Notes: generated by a model from the sequence alone, not told the origin. Counted from the first letter of the stretch, positions 27,052 through 36,492 are shown. The stretch is DNA of 64,000 nt from Gammaproteobacteria bacterium (GCA_022599775.1 JAHZLQ010000074.1:1-64000); one strand, 5' to 3'. A program made the numbers and translations.

Positions 27052-28122
27052 ATGATGCCCACGCGTCTCGCCCTGGCATTTATTGCCGTCTTGCTGTGTG
27101 CCTGCGAGCAGACCTCAGACGGCGCGACCGATCGCGGCCAGGCGCCACCGGCCACCGCCCCCGTGGTGGCGACGACCGTCGAGGAACGCGAGTTCGCCCA
27201 ACCGATCGAAGCCATCGGCACCGCGCGCTCGCTGGAATCGGTGCTGGTGACCTCGCGCGTTTCGGGGCGGGTGCGGCAGATCTTTTTTGATCAGGGCTCA
27301 CCCGTCAAAGCGGAGGATCCGCTGGTGCAGCTCGAGGACGATGAGGAACGGGCCGCGCTGCAATCGGCCCAGTCCAGCACCGACCAGGCCGAGACGCGCC
27401 TCAAGCGGCTGCAGGAGCTCAGCGGTCGCGGGCTCGTCTCCAAGGACGATTTCGACACCCAAACCGAAGTCGTCAAATCCTCACGCGCGGAACTGGAGCT
27501 GGCGCGCGTGCTGCTGGCGCAACGCACCATCCGCGCGCCGTTTTCGGGCGTGCTGGGGTTCCGACAGGTCAGTCCCGGCACACTGGTGCAACCGGGTACG
27601 GCGATCGTGAGCCTGGATGCCACGCAAACCCTGCGCGCAGAATTCCAGATACCCGAGACCCTGCTGTCGGTGTTGGAGCGCGGCAATGCGGTCACGGTCG
27701 AAAGTGCCGCCTATCGCGGAGAAAGCTTTGCCGGTGAAATCGAAACCATCGGCACACGCGTCGACGAAGTCACGCGCGCGGTGACCGTACAAGCGCTGAT
27801 CGCCAATCCGGACGGCAAACTCAAGCCCGGCATGCTGCTCACCGTCACCACCCAGGCGGCGCCACGCACCACGCGCTTCGTCGCCGAGGCCGCGCTGGTT
27901 CCCGAGAACGCCGACCAGTACGTGTGGCGGATCGACGACGACAACACGGTCGAGCGCCTGCGCATCGAGATCGGTACGCGGACGCGCGGCTTCGTGGAAG
28001 TGTTGTCCGGCCTCGAGGCCGGCGACCGTGTGGTGGTCGAGGGCCAGACCAATCTGCGCCCCGGCCGCGAAGTCCGCGAAATCGAGAGGTCCGGCGCGGA
28101 CCGCTCGGCACGCAGCGACTGA
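27052..28122 (+). CDS. RND efflux periplasmic adaptor lipoprotein
   Basis: A 356-residue membrane fusion protein with a lipoprotein signal (lipobox LLCA-C near residue 17). It has the HlyD/MexA layout: a lipoyl half-motif (VSGRVRQIFFDQGSPVKAED), a helical hairpin (about 85-150), the second lipoyl half (RAPFSGVLGFRQVSPGTLVQPG) and beta-barrel and membrane-proximal domains. It links the RND pump 9 bases downstream to an outer-membrane channel, which is not encoded here. ATG 27052 is used; ATG 27055 follows directly. No local regulator gene is seen. Confidence 0.9.
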   Translation: MMPTRLALAFIAVLLCACEQTSDGATDRGQAPPATAPVVATTVEEREFAQPIEAIGTARSLESVLVTSRVSGRVRQIFFDQGSPVKAEDPLVQLEDDEERAALQSAQSSTDQAETRLKRLQELSGRGLVSKDDFDTQTEVVKSSRAELELARVLLAQRTIRAPFSGVLGFRQVSPGTLVQPGTAIVSLDATQTLRAEFQIPETLLSVLERGNAVTVESAAYRGESFAGEIETIGTRVDEVTRAVTVQALIANPDGKLKPGMLLTVTTQAAPRTTRFVAEAALVPENADQYVWRIDDDNTVERLRIEIGTRTRGFVEVLSGLEAGDRVVVEGQTNLRPGREVREIERSGADRSARSD

Positions 28123-28131
28123 GGGCTGGCG

Positions 28132-31100
28132 ATGCTGATTTCGGACATCTCGGTCAAACGCCCGGTCTTCGCGACCGTCATCAATGCCCTGCTGGTGGTC
28201 TTCGGCCTGTTCGCGATCAACAGCATCACGATTCGGGAATATCCGGACATCGACCCGCCGATCGTCTCGGTGGATACCAACTACCCCGGCGCCGCCGCGG
28301 CCATCGTCGAAACCCGCATCACCCAGCTGATCGAGGACCGCATCGCCGGCGTCGAGGGCATCCGCACGATCGAATCCTCGAGCCGTGACGGGCGCTCCAG
28401 CATCCAGATCGAATTCAATCTGTCGCGTGACATCGACGCCGCCGCCAACGACGTGCGCGACCGCGTCTCGCGCGTACTCGACAACCTGCCGGACGAAGCC
28501 GACCCGCCCGAGGTCGAGAAAGCCGATGCCGATGCCAGCCCGATCATCTGGATGGTGCTGTCGAGCGACCGGCTTTCGCCGCTGGAAATGTCCGACTATG
28601 CCGATCGCTACCTGATCGACCGGCTCGGCTCGATCGACGGCGTTTCGCAAATCCGGATTGGCGGCGAGCGCCGTCGCTCGATGCGCGTCTGGCTGGACCG
28701 CAAGGCCATGGCCGCGCGCAACCTCACCGCCAACGATATCGAGGACGCGCTGCGCGCACAGAATCTGGAGCTGCCGGCCGGACGCCTGGAATCCAGCGAC
28801 CGTGAGTTCAGCCTGCGCACCGCACGGCCGTTCACGACACCGCAGGAATTCGCAGCCCTGGTGATCCGTCGTGGCGATGACGGTTATCCGATTCGCCTGG
28901 GCGATGTCGCCGATGTCGAGATCGGCGCCGAGGATCAGCGCAGCGAGTTCCGCGCCAACGGCGTTCCGGCGATCGGCCTGGGCGTCATCAAGCAATCCAA
29001 GGCCAACACCCTGAGCGTCGCCCGCGCCGTCAAGGCGGAAATGGCGACCGTGGCGGCCGATCTTCCGGACGGCATGCGCCTGGCCCTGAACACCGACTAC
29101 TCGCTGTTCATCGAGGCCTCGCTCAATGCCGTGATCCACACCCTGGTGGAAGCCGGCCTGATCGTGATCGCCGTAATCTTCCTGTTCCTCGGCAATCTGC
29201 GCGCCACGCTGATCCCGGCCGTTACCGTTCCGATCTCGCTGATCGCCTCGTTCATCCTGCTGACCACGCTGGGCTTCTCGCTCAACATCCTGACGATGCT
29301 CGCGCTGGTGCTGGCGATCGGCCTGGTGGTGGACGACGCGATCGTGGTCGTGGAGAACATCCACCGCCGCATCGAACTGGGCGAGCCGCCCTTGCTCGCC
29401 GCCTATCGCGGCACACGCGAAGTCGGCTTCGCGGTCGTCGCAACCACGCTGGTGCTGATTGCGGTATTCACTCCGCTGGCGTTCCTGCAGGGCAATGTCG
29501 GCCGGCTGTTCCGCGAATTCTCGCTGGCACTGGCGGGCGCGGTGGCGTGTTCCAGCATCGTCGCACTGACGCTGGCACCGGTCATGGCCGCCGCCCTGTT
29601 GCGGCCGCATCAACGCCCCGACCGTTTCACCGGCGCCTTCCTGCGTGTGCTCGACCGCGTTGGCCAGCACTACCACCGACATCTGGGCTGGTTGCTTGAC
29701 CGAGCATGGCTCGGCGTCGGCGTAATGGCCGTGCTGCTCGGCGGCATCGTCGTGCTGTTTCGGCTGATCCCCGCGGAAGTCACGCCGCAGGAAGACCGCG
29801 GCCAGTTCTTCGTTCGCGCCACGGCGCCCGAAGGCGCGACCTATGACTACACCTCGCGCTACATGGCAGAGATCGAGTCAATGCTGCTGCCCAAGCTCGG
29901 CAAAGGTGAAGTCGACCGCATGATCGTGCGCGTGCCGGGCTTCGGCTCGTCGTCAGTCGTCAACACCGGCATGGTGCTCGCGTCCACGACCGACTGGGAA
30001 GATCGCGAGCGCTCCACCGGCGAGATCGCCGCCGAGATCGGGCAGAGCCTGCGCGCCCTGCCGGGCGTGCGCGCCAACGCCGTGCAGCGCGGAAGCTTCG
30101 GACAACGCATCGGCCAGCCCGTCAATTTCGTGCTCGGCGGCGGCACCTACGAAGAGCTCGCGCAGTGGCGCGACCAGTTGATGGAACGCATCCGGCAGGA
30201 AAATCCACGGATCACCGATCTGGATTCCGACTACAAGGCAACCAAGCCGCAGATTCAGATCGACATCGATCTCAAGCGCGCCGCCGATCTCGGCGTTCCG
30301 GTCGAAGCCATCGGCCGTACCCTGGAAACCATGTTCGGCAGTCGCCGCGTCACCACCTTCATCGAACAGGGCGAGGAATACGACGTGTTGCTGCAAGCCG
30401 GCATCCGCGACCGCTCCAGCCCGGCCGACCTGCAGAACATCTACGTGCGGTCCACGCGCAGCGGTTCGCTGATTCCCCTGTCCAACCTGATCACCACGCG
30501 CGAGGTCGCCAGCGCGCCGGAATACAATCGCGTCGACCGGCTGCGCGCCATCACCATCGAAGGCGGACTGGCGCCCGGCTACACGCTCAGCGAGGCGCTC
30601 GACTACATCGAGCGAATCGTCGGCGAGGATCTGCCGTCCTCGGCGCGTCTGTCGTTCACCGGCGAATCACGCGAACTACGGGATTCCAGCAGCGCCTTGT
30701 ATCTGTCGTTTGCATTGGCGCTGGTGGTGGTGTTCCTGGTGCTGGCCGCGCAATTCGAATCCTGGATTCATCCGCTGGTGATCATGATGGCGGTGCCGCT
30801 GGCGGTGTTCGGCGCCCTCGCCGCTCTTGCCGCGTCCGGCTACACACTCAACATCTACAGCGAGATCGGCATCATCATGCTGATCGGACTCGCCGCCAAG
30901 AACGGCATTCTGATCGTGGAATTCGCCAACCAGCGCCGCGACCAGGGCCTGGAATTCCGCGCCGCCCTGATCGACGCCGCCCGTACCCGGCTGCGGCCGA
31001 TCCTGATGACCTCGGTGGCCACCTGCGCCGGCGTGGTGCCATTGATGCTGGCCACCAATGCCGGTGCCGAGGCGCGCGAGAATCTGGGCATGGTGGTGTT

Positions 31101-31257
31101 CTGGGGCGTGCTGTTCTCCACGGCACTGACGCTGGGTGTGGTCCCTGCGTTTTACGCTCTGCTGGCGCGCCGCACCGGCTCGCCGGGCGAACGTGCAACT
31201 CGTCTGGACCAGCAGCAGGCGGCGGTGCCGGCGCAACAGGGTGATCCCCAGGAATGA
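28132..31257 (+). CDS. RND efflux pump, inner-membrane permease (AcrB/MexB/MexF type)
   Basis: A 1041-residue HAE1-type RND pump of normal size, with 12 predicted helices and two large periplasmic loops. The proton-relay aspartates are in GLVVDDAIVVVENIHRR (helix 4). Other family marks are VDTNYPGAAAAIVETRITQ and the second-half GLAAKNGILIVEFANQ. It forms an operon with the adaptor 9 bases upstream and would expel drugs, solvents or lipophilic compounds. An outer-membrane factor is absent, so it must be shared from elsewhere. Confidence 0.94.
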   Translation: MLISDISVKRPVFATVINALLVVFGLFAINSITIREYPDIDPPIVSVDTNYPGAAAAIVETRITQLIEDRIAGVEGIRTIESSSRDGRSSIQIEFNLSRDIDAAANDVRDRVSRVLDNLPDEADPPEVEKADADASPIIWMVLSSDRLSPLEMSDYADRYLIDRLGSIDGVSQIRIGGERRRSMRVWLDRKAMAARNLTANDIEDALRAQNLELPAGRLESSDREFSLRTARPFTTPQEFAALVIRRGDDGYPIRLGDVADVEIGAEDQRSEFRANGVPAIGLGVIKQSKANTLSVARAVKAEMATVAADLPDGMRLALNTDYSLFIEASLNAVIHTLVEAGLIVIAVIFLFLGNLRATLIPAVTVPISLIASFILLTTLGFSLNILTMLALVLAIGLVVDDAIVVVENIHRRIELGEPPLLAAYRGTREVGFAVVATTLVLIAVFTPLAFLQGNVGRLFREFSLALAGAVACSSIVALTLAPVMAAALLRPHQRPDRFTGAFLRVLDRVGQHYHRHLGWLLDRAWLGVGVMAVLLGGIVVLFRLIPAEVTPQEDRGQFFVRATAPEGATYDYTSRYMAEIESMLLPKLGKGEVDRMIVRVPGFGSSSVVNTGMVLASTTDWEDRERSTGEIAAEIGQSLRALPGVRANAVQRGSFGQRIGQPVNFVLGGGTYEELAQWRDQLMERIRQENPRITDLDSDYKATKPQIQIDIDLKRAADLGVPVEAIGRTLETMFGSRRVTTFIEQGEEYDVLLQAGIRDRSSPADLQNIYVRSTRSGSLIPLSNLITTREVASAPEYNRVDRLRAITIEGGLAPGYTLSEALDYIERIVGEDLPSSARLSFTGESRELRDSSSALYLSFALALVVVFLVLAAQFESWIHPLVIMMAVPLAVFGALAALAASGYTLNIYSEIGIIMLIGLAAKNGILIVEFANQRRDQGLEFRAALIDAARTRLRPILMTSVATCAGVVPLMLATNAGAEARENLGMVVFWGVLFSTALTLGVVPAFYALLARRTGSPGERATRLDQQQAAVPAQQGDPQE

Positions 31258-31332
31258 GGTCCTGAGACAAGGCCCGCTGCGGTTCACCTCGGGCTGCTAG
31301 CATCGCCGCACCAACATTTTCGGAGAGAGCGC

Positions 31333-32781
31333 GTGCGCAATCTGTTCCTGGTTTCGCTGCTGCTTGCGACCTGCCCCCTGGCCGCGGCGGCGAGCTTGAC
31401 CCCGGCCAGCCGGCTGCAGATGACCCGCCTTGCGAGTCCCGACGTGGCCGCGGCCCTGCGTCGCGAACAGGCCGTGCCCGCCGGTACGCCGCGTCCAACC
31501 CTGTGGGCCCTACCCGTGAGCGCCCCCTTGCCGACACTGGCCGATGGCGAATGGGAGACGGTGGACGAAACTGCGATATGGCGACTGCCGCTGGAAGCCT
31601 CTGGAGCGCAATCGATCGGCATCGCGTTTTCGGACCTTCGCTTGCCGGACGACGCCCAACTCAGCGTCAGCTCGCTGGACGCAACTCAGACGCGTGGCCC
31701 GTATACACAGGCCGACGTTCGCAACGGGAAGCTGCAGCTCCCGATCATCGAGGGCGAGCAACTGCTGCTGACGGTCGAAGTGCCGGTGGCACGGCGCGAG
31801 TCGCTGAGCTTGACGATCGCGCGCCTCGACTATGGCTTCCGCAACTTCGACGAGGCCGACGTCGCTTACAAGTCCGGCGGCTGCAACGAAGACGTCGCCT
31901 GCTCGGCCGGCGACCCGGTACGCGACCAGATTCGGGCCGTGGCGCTGTACACCGTGGCGCAACCCGACAGGAGTTACACTTGTAGCGGCACCTTGCTCAA
32001 CAATACCGCCCAGAACGGACGCCCCTACTTTCTGACGGCCGATCACTGCTTCCGCAACAATAGCGGCGCCTTCGTCGGCGATCCGGACAGCATCGTCCTG
32101 TACTGGAACTACCAGGCCTCAAGCTGCGGCGGACCGCGCGACGGCAATACCTCGCAAAGTCAGTCCGGCACCACACTGCGGGCCAACAACCTCAACTCCG
32201 ACTTCGTGCTGCTGGAACTCGACCAGCGACCACCCAGCAGCTACGAGGTCTACTACGCGGGCTGGGACCGCAGCAACGCCGCGCCAACGAGCGCGGTCAG
32301 CATTCACCATCCCCAGGGGGATGAAAAGGCGATCAGCGTTGAATACGACGCGACCACAATCACCGATTACGGCTCGGACACCACAGACACCAGCGCCAAC
32401 TACATCCGCGTCGGCAACTGGGACATCGGCGTGACCGAAGGCGGCTCCTCAGGATCGGCCCTGTTCAACCCGGACCATCGTCTGGTCGGCACGCTGACCG
32501 GCGGGGCGGCGCAATGCAACAACCTCGGCACCAACGACAATAACCAACCCGACTGGTACGGCCGCTTCTACGAGCACTGGAACGGATCAACCGCCGTGGC
32601 GGGCAGCGTTCGCAGCTGGCTCGATCCAAGCGGCAACGGCACCACCCGCCTCAGCGGCATCGACGCCGCCGATATTGGCGAGGACGACTCCGACGACGGC
32701 GATGGCGGCAGTCTGCCGGCGCTGCTGATCCTGTTTGGCGGCGCAGCGGTGCTGCGGCGCCGGTATCGGCGCTCAGTCTGA
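31333..32781 (+). CDS. Secreted trypsin-like serine protease with GlyGly-CTERM-like tail
   Basis: A 482-residue secreted protease started by GTG 31333 behind GGAGAGA. It has a signal peptide (cleavage near AAAA-SL), a pro-region of ~180 residues and a chymotrypsin-fold domain of the lysyl-endopeptidase kind. Histidine is in FLTADHCF, aspartate in NSDFVLLEL and serine in GGSSGSALF. Several cysteines could form disulfides. The tail is an acidic linker, then GGSLPALLILFGGAAVL and RRRYRR, matching GlyGly-CTERM sorting signals cut by rhombosortase in type II-secreting bacteria. No rhombosortase is in the window. The stop overlaps the end of pspF on the other strand by nine bases. Confidence 0.87.
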   Translation: MRNLFLVSLLLATCPLAAAASLTPASRLQMTRLASPDVAAALRREQAVPAGTPRPTLWALPVSAPLPTLADGEWETVDETAIWRLPLEASGAQSIGIAFSDLRLPDDAQLSVSSLDATQTRGPYTQADVRNGKLQLPIIEGEQLLLTVEVPVARRESLSLTIARLDYGFRNFDEADVAYKSGGCNEDVACSAGDPVRDQIRAVALYTVAQPDRSYTCSGTLLNNTAQNGRPYFLTADHCFRNNSGAFVGDPDSIVLYWNYQASSCGGPRDGNTSQSQSGTTLRANNLNSDFVLLELDQRPPSSYEVYYAGWDRSNAAPTSAVSIHHPQGDEKAISVEYDATTITDYGSDTTDTSANYIRVGNWDIGVTEGGSSGSALFNPDHRLVGTLTGGAAQCNNLGTNDNNQPDWYGRFYEHWNGSTAVAGSVRSWLDPSGNGTTRLSGIDAADIGEDDSDDGDGGSLPALLILFGGAAVLRRRYRRSV

Positions 32782-33831
32782 TTCGAGCAACTTGTACTTG
32801 CGCAGCAAGCCCCGGAATTGGTGATAGCTCAGGGCCAGCCGTTCGGCGGCGCGGCGCTGGTTGAACCGCGCTTCCTCCATCGCGGCCTTGATCAGACCGG
32901 TCTCGAAGATTTCGACCTCGGCCTTGAAGTCCAACGGAAATTTCGGTGTCGGCGCAGCGCCAGCGCCGTCCGGACGCGGCCCTGTATCTGAAACCGGGGC
33001 GGTGGCGGCATCCGGCCTGACCGGCGTCTGCTCAGGCGGCGGTGGCGGCCGAAACGGCGAAGCAAAGGGATCGATCTCGATGCGCTCGATCGGCCGCTTC
33101 GCGCTGTCGCTGCGATAGACCGTGCGTTCCACCACATTGCGCAACTCGCGTACGTTGCCCGGCCACTCGTAGTCGAGCAGTTGCTGCTGCGCCTTGGGCG
33201 CATAGCCGGCGAAGTACTCGAAGCCCAGCTCCCGCGCCATGTTCTCGCCGAAACGTTGCGCCAGCAGCATGATGTCGTCCGGCCGCTGGCGCAGCGGCGG
33301 CAACGTGACCACGTCGAATGAAAGCCGGTCTAGCAAATCCTCGCGAAAGCGGCCGGTGCGCGCGAGCGCCGGCAGATCGACGTTGGCCGCCCCGATCAGG
33401 CGCACATCGGTCTTCAGGGTTTCGCTGGAACCCACCCGTTCGTATTCGCCGTACTCGATGACGCGCAGCAACTTCTCCTGAAGCCGCATCGACATCGAGG
33501 ACAGTTCGTCGATGAAGATCGACCCGCCGCTGGCCATTTCGAACCGGCCGGTACGTGGCCGTGTCGCGCCGGTATAGGCACCCGCTACGTGGCCGAACAG
33601 TTCGGACTCCAGCAACTCCTCGTTGAGCGCCGCGCAGTTGAACTTGATGAACGGTCGCTGCCAGCGTTCCGACAGGAAATGCAGACGGTTGGCGATCAGC
33701 TCCTTGCCGGTTCCTCGCTCACCGATGATCAGCACGGGCTTGGATAACGGCGCCACGCGGGACACGCGTTCCAGCACCGCAAGAAAGGCATCGGCCTGAC
33801 CGAGAATCGGATCCGGATCGTCTCTGAGCAA
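32773..33831 (-). CDS. pspF: PspF-like sigma-54 enhancer-binding protein
   Basis: A 352-residue activator with no receiver domain: an AAA+ domain from the start (Walker A GERGTGKE, the sigma-54 loop as GAYTGA, Walker B FIDELSS, RFREDLLDRLSFDV) and a C-terminal Fis-type HTH (NQRRAAERLALSYHQFRGLLRKY). Between them is a Pro/Ala-rich linker of ~70 residues, longer than in E. coli PspF. Close agreement with PspF, including LLIxGERGTGKELIANRLH, and divergence from a psp operon make the call firm. The likely start is TTG 33831, with no clear ribosome binding site. It would drive the sigma-54 promoter at 33980-33996. Confidence 0.92.
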   Translation of the reverse strand: MLRDDPDPILGQADAFLAVLERVSRVAPLSKPVLIIGERGTGKELIANRLHFLSERWQRPFIKFNCAALNEELLESELFGHVAGAYTGATRPRTGRFEMASGGSIFIDELSSMSMRLQEKLLRVIEYGEYERVGSSETLKTDVRLIGAANVDLPALARTGRFREDLLDRLSFDVVTLPPLRQRPDDIMLLAQRFGENMARELGFEYFAGYAPKAQQQLLDYEWPGNVRELRNVVERTVYRSDSAKRPIERIEIDPFASPFRPPPPPEQTPVRPDAATAPVSDTGPRPDGAGAAPTPKFPLDFKAEVEIFETGLIKAAMEEARFNQRRAAERLALSYHQFRGLLRKYKLLESD

Positions 33832-33979
33832 GGCAGTTCGCCATAATTATCAAGGGTTGGCGATTTCTACCACACATTAGGAATAACTCGCCATTTATCG
33901 ACGCCGCACGGCTGCTTTCAAGGCCTGCGATTTTAGAAAAATACCAGCTAATACAATAAGTTGAAACTAATTATCGAGT

Positions 33980-33996
33980 TTGGCACGCCCTTGGCA
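33980..33996 (+). promoter_or_regulatory. Sigma-54 (-24/-12) promoter of the psp operon
   Basis: TTGGCACG at 33980-33987 and TTGGCA at 33991-33996 place GG and GC exactly 12 bases apart, as RpoN requires. Transcription would start near 34007, with AAGGAG at 34031-34036 and ATG at 34044. The inverted TTGGCGA/TCGCCA words at about 33855 and 33890 in the A/T-rich region upstream are candidate PspF sites. Confidence 0.87.
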
Positions 33997-34043
33997 ATAA
34001 AGATGGCACAAAGGCAAGAACGCAACACCCAAGGAGAAACACG

Positions 34044-34313
34044 ATGTCGATCAAGCGCACTTCCCTGATGACCGCCGCCACCGTACTGGCTCTGTCCTCG
34101 TTTGCGGCCAACGCCGCCGACGCGAGTCTTTCGGGCCGTGCCGCCACCGGCATTGGACAGTACATCGCCGCACAGGGCAATGCCGCGCTCGCCGAGCTTC
34201 GCCAGCGCTTTGTGGCGGAACTCAGCGATCAGATTCAGCTTTTCGTTCCCGAGCCTCCGGCGGAACTGAAGCCCGCCATGCCCGCCGAGCCGGGCACGGA
34301 TCCAATCAACTGA
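34044..34313 (+). CDS. Small secreted protein, first gene of the psp operon
   Basis: An 89-residue protein with a clear Sec signal peptide (cleavage near ANA-AD). The mature part has ~65 residues: a short amphipathic helix (SGRAATGIGQYIAAQGNAALAELRQRF) and a proline-rich acidic tail. AAGGAG eight bases before ATG 34044 fixes the start. I know no family for it. It is the first gene after the sigma-54 promoter and precedes pspA by 36 bases, so it should be strongly induced by envelope stress. A periplasmic sensor or effector role is conceivable but unproven. Confidence 0.8.
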   Translation: MSIKRTSLMTAATVLALSSFAANAADASLSGRAATGIGQYIAAQGNAALAELRQRFVAELSDQIQLFVPEPPAELKPAMPAEPGTDPIN

Positions 34314-34349
34314 CCGCCGCACCGTTCGCATTTCAATCGAGGTAAGACC

Positions 34350-35033
34350 ATGGGCATTTTTTCAAGAATCTCCGACATCATGAACTCCAACGTCCACGCC
34401 ATGCTCGACAAGGCGGAAGACCCGGAGAAGATGGTCCGGCTGATCATTCAGGAAATGGAGGACACGCTGGTGGAGGTGCGCTCCACGTCGGTTCGCAGCA
34501 TCGCGCGCAAGAAGGAAATCCAGCGCAACGTGAACACGCTTCGCGCCGAAGCCGCAGACTGGGAAAAGAAGGCCGAACTGGCGATCTCCAAGGACCGCGA
34601 GGATCTCGCCCGGGCCGCCCTGCTGGCCCGGACACGCGCCGAGGAACGCGCCGCGGACCTGGAAAAGGAACTCGGCCATGTGGCCGAAGAGCTGAGCAAG
34701 CTCGAGGACGACACCGGCAAGCTCAAGGCGAAGCTGGCGGATGCGAAGAGTCGCCAGAAAGCGATTATCATGCGCCAGACGTCTGCCGCCTCGCGCCTCA
34801 AGGTCAAGCAGCAGGTCAACGACCGGCGCATGACCGACGCCATGCTCAAGTTCGAACAGTACGAGAGCCGCATCGACACCATCGAAGCACAGGTGGAGTC
34901 GTACGATGTCGGTAATGCCAAGACCTTGCAGCAGGAGTTCGCCGAGTTGGAAACCAGCGAAAAGGTCGATGCGGAACTGGCTGCGCTCAAGGCCAAGCTG
35001 AGCGCCAAGACCGCGAACGAATCAAAAGACTAA
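34350..35033 (+). CDS. pspA: Phage shock protein A
   Basis: A 227-residue coiled-coil PspA/IM30 protein. It begins MGIFSRISDIMNSNVHAMLDKAEDPEKMVRL, the conserved amphipathic membrane-binding helix, and continues as a long charged coiled coil to the C-terminus. It binds stressed inner membrane from the cytosolic side and in the resting state inhibits PspF. GAGG before ATG 34350 supports the start. The operon order is small secreted protein, pspA, pspB, pspC, with the activator gene divergent upstream. Confidence 0.95.
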   Translation: MGIFSRISDIMNSNVHAMLDKAEDPEKMVRLIIQEMEDTLVEVRSTSVRSIARKKEIQRNVNTLRAEAADWEKKAELAISKDREDLARAALLARTRAEERAADLEKELGHVAEELSKLEDDTGKLKAKLADAKSRQKAIIMRQTSAASRLKVKQQVNDRRMTDAMLKFEQYESRIDTIEAQVESYDVGNAKTLQQEFAELETSEKVDAELAALKAKLSAKTANESKD

Positions 35034-35063
35034 TCGCCCGTCACGGGTGTTTTGGAGAGGGGT

Positions 35064-35306
35064 GTGGAAGATCTAACAGGCTTGATCGCGGTTCTCAGCA
35101 CTTTCGCGACGCCGGTGCTGATCGTCTGGATCGTCCTGCACTACCGGTCGAAGCGTCGGCAGGAGGACTCTGCCGACCGCAGCAGCCGGCTGGGGAGTCA
35201 GGTCGAGTTCGAACAAATGGCTGAAAAGATGGAACGGCGCGTCCAGGCGCTGGAAACGATCCTGGATGCAGAAGTCCCGGACTGGAGAAAACGAGATGAT
35301 CGATAG
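35064..35306 (+). CDS. pspB: Phage shock protein B
   Basis: An 80-residue membrane protein with one N-terminal helix (TGLIAVLSTFATPVLIVWIVL) followed by HYRSKRRQ and a cytosolic coiled coil ending DWRKRDDR, the PspB layout. GTG 35064 is chosen because GGAGAGG lies 4-8 bases upstream; a TTG at 35052 would place the start inside that site. The end overlaps pspC by 11 bases. It would work with PspC to relieve PspA inhibition of PspF. Confidence 0.88.
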   Translation: MEDLTGLIAVLSTFATPVLIVWIVLHYRSKRRQEDSADRSSRLGSQVEFEQMAEKMERRVQALETILDAEVPDWRKRDDR

Positions 35307-35694
35307 AGAGTTCTGGTCCCGCCTGCGGCGTATCCCCGCCAGCGGCATGGTCGCCGGGGTCTGCGCGGGGTTCGCGGACTACTTCGATTGGAACGTCCGC
35401 CTGATTCGTGTACTGGTGGTGCTCGCAACGATCTTCATCTTCGGGCCGATCGCGTTCGTCGGCTACGCGGTGCTCTGGTATGTGATGGAGCGCGGTGAAC
35501 ATGGTGACGCGGCGCGCTCGAACGAGCGATCGACACGGTCGAGCAGCCCCGCCGGCAGCGGCTTTGCGGCCAAGGCGCGTGGCGACGCGCGCGAGCGCTT
35601 CCGGCGTCTCGAACAGCGCCTGGTGGCGCTGGAGGAATGCGTGACCTCGGAAGAGTTCGAGCTGCGTCGCGAGTTCCGCAAGCTCGAAGCCTGA
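35296..35694 (+). CDS. pspC: Phage shock protein C
   Basis: A 132-residue protein with the PspC domain: basic start (REFWSRLRR), GMVAGVCAGFADYFDWNVRLIRVLVVLATIFIFGPIAFVGYAVLWYVM with two close hydrophobic segments, then a charged C-terminal region ending in a likely helix (RLEQRLVALEECVTSEEF). ATG 35296 follows GGAGAAAACGAG and overlaps the pspB end, so the two are coupled. It completes the psp operon; no pspD-like gene follows. Confidence 0.92.
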   Translation: MIDREFWSRLRRIPASGMVAGVCAGFADYFDWNVRLIRVLVVLATIFIFGPIAFVGYAVLWYVMERGEHGDAARSNERSTRSSSPAGSGFAAKARGDARERFRRLEQRLVALEECVTSEEFELRREFRKLEA

Positions 35695-35856
35695 GCCGCA
35701 AACCTGAGTTGAAGACGAGCGCCTTCGGGCGCTTGTCTTGTTTGGACGGGACGGCAAGCCGCAAGTCCAGACCGAATCGCCAGCCCTGCCGCCATTGTTC
35801 ACGTGAGGCAGTGCTACGATGTTTCGCTTTGGCTACGTCCGCCGCATCACCGCTCC

Positions 35857-36492
35857 ATGCCACGCAAACCCGCCCATGAACGCTTTGACACACTCAAGGC
35901 GATCCAGGAACACGCCTTCGTCCTGTTCGGCCGTTTCGGCTACGAAGGCGTTTCGATCGGCGACATCGCCAAGCACGCCAAGCTCAGCAAGGGCGCGCTG
36001 TATTGGCACTACAGTGGCAAGGAGTCGCTGTTTCTGGAGTGTCTGCAACGTCTGCACGCGATCTTCAATCAGCACATCTTCGATCCGATGGACGCGCAGA
36101 GCGACGCCGTCCCGCGCATTCTCCAATTGTTCGAGGGCCTGCGGCGGTTCCTGGACGACCCGCGTGTGCAGCGCGGCATCGCCGGCTTCTGGCTGGTCCC
36201 GTCCCGCCCGGAGACCGCGCGCTTCATCGACGCGCAGACCGTCTTCGAAACCAGGGCGCGTGACATCATCGAACAGACGCTGAGACTCGGCGCACAGCAG
36301 GGTCAATTCGACCTGGGCTCCGATGTCGAGGACATGTCGCGCGCGATCATCGCCTTGGTCGAGGCCGTGGTTCTGCCGATGCGTCACCAGTCGCCGGATG
36401 AGGTGCAGCGCATACTGGCCGTGCTGGCGCGCACACTGTTCCGCGCCTACGCCGGCAACGAGGATCTGATCGGGCTGACCCGCTCGCTTTGA
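35857..36492 (+). CDS. TetR family transcriptional regulator
   Basis: A 211-residue TetR/AcrR protein with an N-terminal HTH (LFGRFGYEGVSIGDIAKHAKLSKGALYWHYSGKESLFLEC) and a helical ligand-binding domain. ATG 35857 gives a short lead-in to the HTH, normal for the family. The HTH resembles regulators of fatty-acid or efflux genes, but the ligand is unknown. It precedes a DUF1329 gene by 95 bases on the same strand, so it may control that gene. No clear palindrome was found between them. Confidence 0.88.
   Translation: MPRKPAHERFDTLKAIQEHAFVLFGRFGYEGVSIGDIAKHAKLSKGALYWHYSGKESLFLECLQRLHAIFNQHIFDPMDAQSDAVPRILQLFEGLRRFLDDPRVQRGIAGFWLVPSRPETARFIDAQTVFETRARDIIEQTLRLGAQQGQFDLGSDVEDMSRAIIALVEAVVLPMRHQSPDEVQRILAVLARTLFRAYAGNEDLIGLTRSL

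Noticed and set aside
27481..29682. A 733-codon open frame on the minus strand opposite the RND adaptor and pump genes
   Set aside because: Its Gln/His/Asp/Arg-rich translation has no recognisable protein and mirrors the codon bias of two certain genes on the other strand.
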